A stretch of DNA of 64,000 bases, taken from contig NZ_QGSY01000275.1 of assembly GCF_003857035.1 (NCBI RefSeq), positions 62,001 through 126,000 on the forward strand, given 5' to 3'. The position numbers and the translations under genes are program-made. Each line of letters begins with the position of its first letter. The first letter of the stretch is position 1. Source of the stretch: Micromonospora arida. GTDB lineage: Bacteria > Actinomycetota > Actinomycetes > Mycobacteriales > Micromonosporaceae. The notes beneath the pieces were generated by a model, which was not told where the DNA came from, searched no databases, and worked only from the letters and a program-made list of their open reading frames with translations. Shown one piece after another: positions 60,339 to 64,000 of this stretch.

Positions 60339-62021
60339 ATGAACCGTGTGGACGGAGCTGACGACCGCTACGTCGTCGGTGTCGACTACGGCACCCTGTC
60401 CGGGCGAGCTCTGGTGGTCCGTGTCGGCGATGGTGCCGAGTTGGGGACCGCGGTGCACGAGTACGGCGATGGCGTGATCAGCACGGCGCTTCCGGGAGGT
60501 CGAACGCTGCCCCCGGACTGGGCCCTGCAGAACCCACAGGACTACCGCGACGTTCTGCGGTACGCCGTCCCGGCGGCGGTGTCCGCCGCGGGGGTGGACC
60601 CGGCGGCGGTGGTCGGCATCGGCATCGACTTCACCGCCTGCACCGTGCTGCCGACGCTCGCCGACGGCACCCCGCTGTGCGAGACGCCCGAGTTGCGCGA
60701 CCGACCGCACGCCTGGGTCAAGCTGTGGAAGCACCACGCCGCGCAGCCGCACGCCGACCGGATCAACGCGCTGGCCCATGAGCGGGCCGAGCCGTGGATC
60801 GGCCGGTACGGCGGCAAGATCTCCGCCGAGTGGCAGTACGCCAAGGGTCTGCAGATCCTGGAGGAGGACCCGGAGGTCTACGACCGGGCCGAGCGCTTCA
60901 TCGAGGCGGCCGACTGGATCGTCTGGCAGCTCTGCGGCACCGAGACCCGTAACGTCTGCACGGCCGGATACAAGGGCATCCTGCAGGACGGTCACTACCC
61001 CTCCGAGGGCTTCCTGACCGCGCTCAACCCCAACTTCGGCGACTTCGTGGCCAAGCTGGACGGTCCGCTGCTGCCCCTCGGCGCCCGGGCCGGTTCGCTC
61101 ACCGCCCAGGCCGCCGCCTGGACCGGCCTGCCGGAGGGGATCGCGGTGGCCGTCGGCAACGTCGACGCGCACGTCACCGCGGCGTCCGCGCAGGCGGTGC
61201 AGCCCGGTCGGCTGGTCGCCATCATGGGCACCTCCACCTGCCACGTCGTCAACGGCGCGGAGGTCGCCGAGGTGGCTGGCATGTGCGGTGTGGTGGACGG
61301 CGGCATCAGCCCCGGCGCGTGGGGTTACGAGGCCGGGCAGAGCGGTGTCGGCGACATCTTCGGCTGGTTCGTCGAGCATGCCGCCCCGGCCGGCGTCGAC
61401 TCGCACGAACGCCTCACCGAGCTGGCCGCGAGTCAGCCCGTCGGCGGGCACGGCCTGATCGCGCTGGACTGGTGGAACGGCAACCGTTCCCTGCTGGTCA
61501 ACCACGACCTCAGCGGGATGATCGTCGGCATGACCCTGGCCACCCGGCCGGCGGACATCTACCGGGCCCTGCTGGAGTCCACCGCGTACGGCACCCGGAT
61601 GATCATCGAGGCGTTCGTCGACGCCGGAGTCCCGGTGAACGACCTGGTGATCGCCGGTGGTCTGACCAACAACGCGCTGCTGATGCAGATCTACGCCGAC
61701 GTCACCAGGCGACCGCTGAACATCATCGCCTCGGCGCAGGGGCCGGCGCTGGGCTCGGCGATCCACGCCGCCGTCGCCGCCGGCGAGTTCCCCTCGATCC
61801 ACGAGGCGTCGCAGGCGATGGGTCGGGTGCACGAGGCCGTCTACCGTCCGGACCCCGAGCGGGCCCGCGCCTACGACGCCCTCTACGCCGAGTACCGGGC
61901 GCTGCACGACCACTTCGGACGTGGCGGCAACGACGTCATGCTCCGCCTGCGGGCGATCCGCAACGCGGCGGTCGAGACCGCCGCGACCACCCACGAGACC
62001 CCGCTGGAGGTGGTGGCGTGA
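60339..62021 (+). CDS. araB: L-ribulokinase
   Basis: A 560-residue FGGY-family kinase that phosphorylates L-ribulose to L-ribulose 5-phosphate. Landmarks: VVGVDYGTLSGRALVV at the start, GIGIDFTACTVLP, KLWKHHAAQPHADRIN, GGKISAEWQYAKGLQIL, and the C-terminal AGGLTNNALLMQIYADV and ASAQGPALGSAIHAAVAAG, which are AraB-specific. ATG 60339 follows GGTGGAGGTG; an upstream GTG (60327) is less likely because it lies in the operator. The araD start overlaps its stop (GTGA). Confidence 0.96.
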   Translation: MNRVDGADDRYVVGVDYGTLSGRALVVRVGDGAELGTAVHEYGDGVISTALPGGRTLPPDWALQNPQDYRDVLRYAVPAAVSAAGVDPAAVVGIGIDFTACTVLPTLADGTPLCETPELRDRPHAWVKLWKHHAAQPHADRINALAHERAEPWIGRYGGKISAEWQYAKGLQILEEDPEVYDRAERFIEAADWIVWQLCGTETRNVCTAGYKGILQDGHYPSEGFLTALNPNFGDFVAKLDGPLLPLGARAGSLTAQAAAWTGLPEGIAVAVGNVDAHVTAASAQAVQPGRLVAIMGTSTCHVVNGAEVAEVAGMCGVVDGGISPGAWGYEAGQSGVGDIFGWFVEHAAPAGVDSHERLTELAASQPVGGHGLIALDWWNGNRSLLVNHDLSGMIVGMTLATRPADIYRALLESTAYGTRMIIEAFVDAGVPVNDLVIAGGLTNNALLMQIYADVTRRPLNIIASAQGPALGSAIHAAVAAGEFPSIHEASQAMGRVHEAVYRPDPERARAYDALYAEYRALHDHFGRGGNDVMLRLRAIRNAAVETAATTHETPLEVVA

Positions 62022-62710
62022 ACGCCGAGGTGACCCGACAGATCGCCGAGCTGCGCGAGACCGTCGCCCGCCTGCACGCCGAGCTGACCCGGTACAACCT
62101 GGTCGCCTGGACGTCCGGCAACGTCTCCGCGCGGGTCCCCGGCCAGGACCTGATGGTGATCAAGCCGAGTGGGGTGAGCTACGACGACCTCACCGCGGCC
62201 ACGATGGTGGTGTGCGACCTCGACGGCGTTCTCGTCGAGGGCGACTTCGCCCCGTCCAGCGACACTGCCGCCCACGCCTACGTCTACCGGGCCATGCCCG
62301 AGGTCGGTGGGGTCGTGCACACGCACAGCTCGTACGCGACCGCCTGGGCCGCGTGTGGGGAGTCGATTCCCTGCCACCTCACCGCCCAGGCCGACGAGTT
62401 CGGTGGGGAGATCCCGATCGGCCCGTTCGCGCTGATCGGCGGTGACGACATCGGCAAGGGCATCGTCGCCACGCTCGCCGGGCACCGCTCGCCCGCGGTG
62501 CTGATGCGCAACCACGGCGTGTTCACCATCGGCCGCGACGCCCGCGCGGCGGTCAAGGCAGCGGTCATGTGCGAGGACGTGGCCCGTACCGCGCACCTCG
62601 CCCACACCCTTGGGCAGCCGGTCCCGATGGCCCAGGCAGACATCGATGCTCTTTATGACCGTTACCAGAACGTCTACGGTCAACAACCAGTCGCACCGGC
62701 GGGTTCCTGA
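62018..62710 (+). CDS. araD: L-ribulose-5-phosphate 4-epimerase
   Basis: A 230-residue class II aldolase-family enzyme that converts L-ribulose 5-phosphate to D-xylulose 5-phosphate. Visible motifs: LVAWTSGNVSARVPG, VIKPSGVSYDDL, the substrate loop SSDTAAHAYVYRAMP, the zinc-binding HTHSSYATAW (His101, His103) and LMRNHGVFTIG. GTG 62018 overlaps the araB stop by 4 bp. Together with araB it sends arabinose carbon to the pentose phosphate pathway; araA is not in the window but probably follows. Confidence 0.96.
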   Translation: MNAEVTRQIAELRETVARLHAELTRYNLVAWTSGNVSARVPGQDLMVIKPSGVSYDDLTAATMVVCDLDGVLVEGDFAPSSDTAAHAYVYRAMPEVGGVVHTHSSYATAWAACGESIPCHLTAQADEFGGEIPIGPFALIGGDDIGKGIVATLAGHRSPAVLMRNHGVFTIGRDARAAVKAAVMCEDVARTAHLAHTLGQPVPMAQADIDALYDRYQNVYGQQPVAPAGS

Positions 62711-62839
62711 CCCCTGCACCGATCATCCGGGACCCGTCGGTCTGCACCACGACGCACCAGCACGCACCACCCGCGTACGCCGCTTCTCGCACCTCGGCGG
62801 TTGGCGCGGTTACCCACCACATCCAGCCAAGGAGATTCG

Positions 62840-63844
62840 ATGGGAAAGATGCGAACGCAGTCCGTTCGGTGGCGCGCTGCCGCGGTCCTCGCCAGCGTGC
62901 TGCTGGTCGGCGGCGTGGCGGCCTGCGGCAACAGCGACACCGGCGGCGGCGGCACCAAGGACGACGGCAAGATCACGATGGGCTTCTCCCAGGTCGGTGC
63001 GGAGAGCGGCTGGCGTACCGCGAACACCATCTCGATCAAGGAGGCCGCCGCGGCGGCCGGGATCGAGCTGAAGTTCGACGACGCGCAGCAGAAGCAGGAA
63101 AACCAGATCAAGGCGATCCGCAACTACATCCAGCAGAAGGTCGACGTGATCGCCTTCTCGCCGGTGGTGGAGTCCGGGTGGGACACCGTGCTCAAGGAGG
63201 CGAAGGACGCCGGCATCCCGGTCATCCTGACCGACCGCTCGGTGGACTCTGCCGACAAGTCGCTGTACAAGACCTTCCTCGGCTCGGACTTCGTCAAGGA
63301 GGGCAAGCTCGCGGGTGAGTGGCTGGTCGAGCAGAAGAAGACCGCCTCGGGTCCGGTGAACATCGTCGAGCTGCAGGGCAGCACCGGCGCGGCACCGGCC
63401 AACGACCGCAAGAAGGGCTTCGCCGAGGCGATCGCCGCCAACCCGAACCTGAAGGTCATCGCCTCCCAGACGGGAGACTTCACCCGGGCCGGCGGCAAGC
63501 AGGTCATGGAGCAGTTCCTCAAGGCCAACCCGAAGATCGACGTGCTGTTCGCGCACAACGACGACATGGGCCTGGGCGCTCTCGAGGCGATCACCGCCGC
63601 CGGCAAGGTGCCGGGCAAGGACATCACCATCATCACGATCGACGCCGTCAAGGACGGTATGCAGGCTCTCGCCGACGGGAAGTTCAACTTCATCGCGGAG
63701 TGCAGCCCGCTGCTCGGCCCGCAGCTGATGGACCTGGCCAAGAAGGTCAAGGACGGCCAGGAGGTGCCTGCTCGGATCGAGACGCAGGAGACCACCTTCA
63801 CGTCCGAGCAGGCCAAGGAAGCTCTGCCCAACCGCAAGTACTGA
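62840..63844 (+). CDS. Sugar-binding lipoprotein of a CUT2 ABC transporter (arabinose/galactofuranose type)
   Basis: A 334-residue periplasmic-binding-protein-like receptor. ATG 62840 follows AAGGAGA. Signal with lipobox AAC, Cys29. Mature regions: MGFSQVGAESGWRTANTISIKEAA, QENQIKAIRNYIQQKVDVIAFSPVVESGWDTVLKEAKDAGIPVILTDR, and FAHNDDMGLGALEAITAAGKVPGKDITIITIDAVKDGMQAL, close to YtfQ-type receptors for furanose sugars. It is 129 bp after araD, so it probably imports L-arabinose for the operon; the ATPase and permease genes should follow. Confidence 0.93.
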   Translation: MGKMRTQSVRWRAAAVLASVLLVGGVAACGNSDTGGGGTKDDGKITMGFSQVGAESGWRTANTISIKEAAAAAGIELKFDDAQQKQENQIKAIRNYIQQKVDVIAFSPVVESGWDTVLKEAKDAGIPVILTDRSVDSADKSLYKTFLGSDFVKEGKLAGEWLVEQKKTASGPVNIVELQGSTGAAPANDRKKGFAEAIAANPNLKVIASQTGDFTRAGGKQVMEQFLKANPKIDVLFAHNDDMGLGALEAITAAGKVPGKDITIITIDAVKDGMQALADGKFNFIAECSPLLGPQLMDLAKKVKDGQEVPARIETQETTFTSEQAKEALPNRKY

Positions 63845-63852
63845 TCGACGAC

Positions 63853-63880
63853 GGGGTCGCCGCGTTCGCGTGGCGGCCCC
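63853..63880 (+). terminator. Stem-loop after the sugar-binding protein gene
   Basis: GGGGTCGCC (63853-63861) pairs with GGCGGCCCC (63872-63880), with one G-U pair, 8 bp after the stop. Such hairpins often lower expression of downstream transporter genes relative to the receptor. The remaining ~120 bases of the window show no gene start I can support. Confidence 0.55.
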
Positions 63881-64000
63881 GCCGCGTCGCTTTCCTACCC
63901 GAAACGGACCGGGCTTGGCCCGCGACGACCTCCGAACCACGCCCGCCCGAGCGGCCCCCCAGGGTCGACCGGGCGGGCGTGGCGGGAGCGTAGCGGCCCT

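Overview
The window is high-GC DNA with dense, tightly spaced genes, GTG and TTG starts and many 1-8 bp stop/start overlaps. This is typical of a mycelial actinomycete. Nickel superoxide dismutase, a mycothiol-type PIG-L deacetylase, F420-type (LLM and deazaflavin) oxidoreductases and many secreted polysaccharide-degrading enzymes fit Micromonosporaceae, most likely Micromonospora. The genus is an inference; no rRNA or tRNA gene was recognised here.

Positions 1-26230 are mainly a plant-polysaccharide (pectin, arabinan, hemicellulose) utilisation region. It opens with the end of a CUT2 sugar ABC operon: ATPase fragment, two permeases, lipoprotein binding protein, DTE-like epimerase and a secreted beta-helix/ricin-lectin enzyme. 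An unusual 59-bp tandem repeat lies between the ATPase and the first permease. Next come a cytoplasmic GH68/GH32-like beta-propeller hydrolase, a LacI repressor, and a CUT1 operon (binding protein, two permeases, serine esterase). After these come two large secreted GH43 enzymes sharing a duplicated 96-residue C-terminal module, a WxL-like secreted protein, a DUF916-type membrane-anchored partner, a secreted esterase and a PL1 pectate lyase. Several LacI-type operators can be read in promoters and fall into at least three motif classes, suggesting separate regulons. A radical SAM gene and sodN close this part.

Positions 26300-44900 hold housekeeping and accessory genes: an IMPase-like protein with two altered metal-site positions, DUF1801, GNAT and TPR proteins, an NADP-binding reductase, a tandem LLM pair divergent from a MarR regulator with paired palindromes, a DUF4132 pair, a fused ABC exporter with a NarL-type two-component system, a deazaflavin oxidoreductase, a lipoprotein, argS and an ArsR regulator.

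Positions 45000-59600 contain a GH10 xylanase with a motif-rich promoter and a strong terminator, a PIG-L deacetylase, an Asp-nucleophile alpha/beta hydrolase, an rtcB-prfH RNA-repair pair, small enzymes, a large membrane protein with a lipase-like motif, a FUSC protein, and a four-gene operon (RHH regulator, DUF4097, DrrA-like and DrrB-like ABC genes).

Positions 59530-64000 start with about 800 bp that appear gene-free. They hold a 32-bp tandem repeat and LacI-type operators, followed by araB, araD and a sugar-binding lipoprotein. One TGTTA-type operator here matches the one before the first GH43 gene, linking extracellular arabinan breakdown with L-arabinose catabolism. The operon continues past the window.
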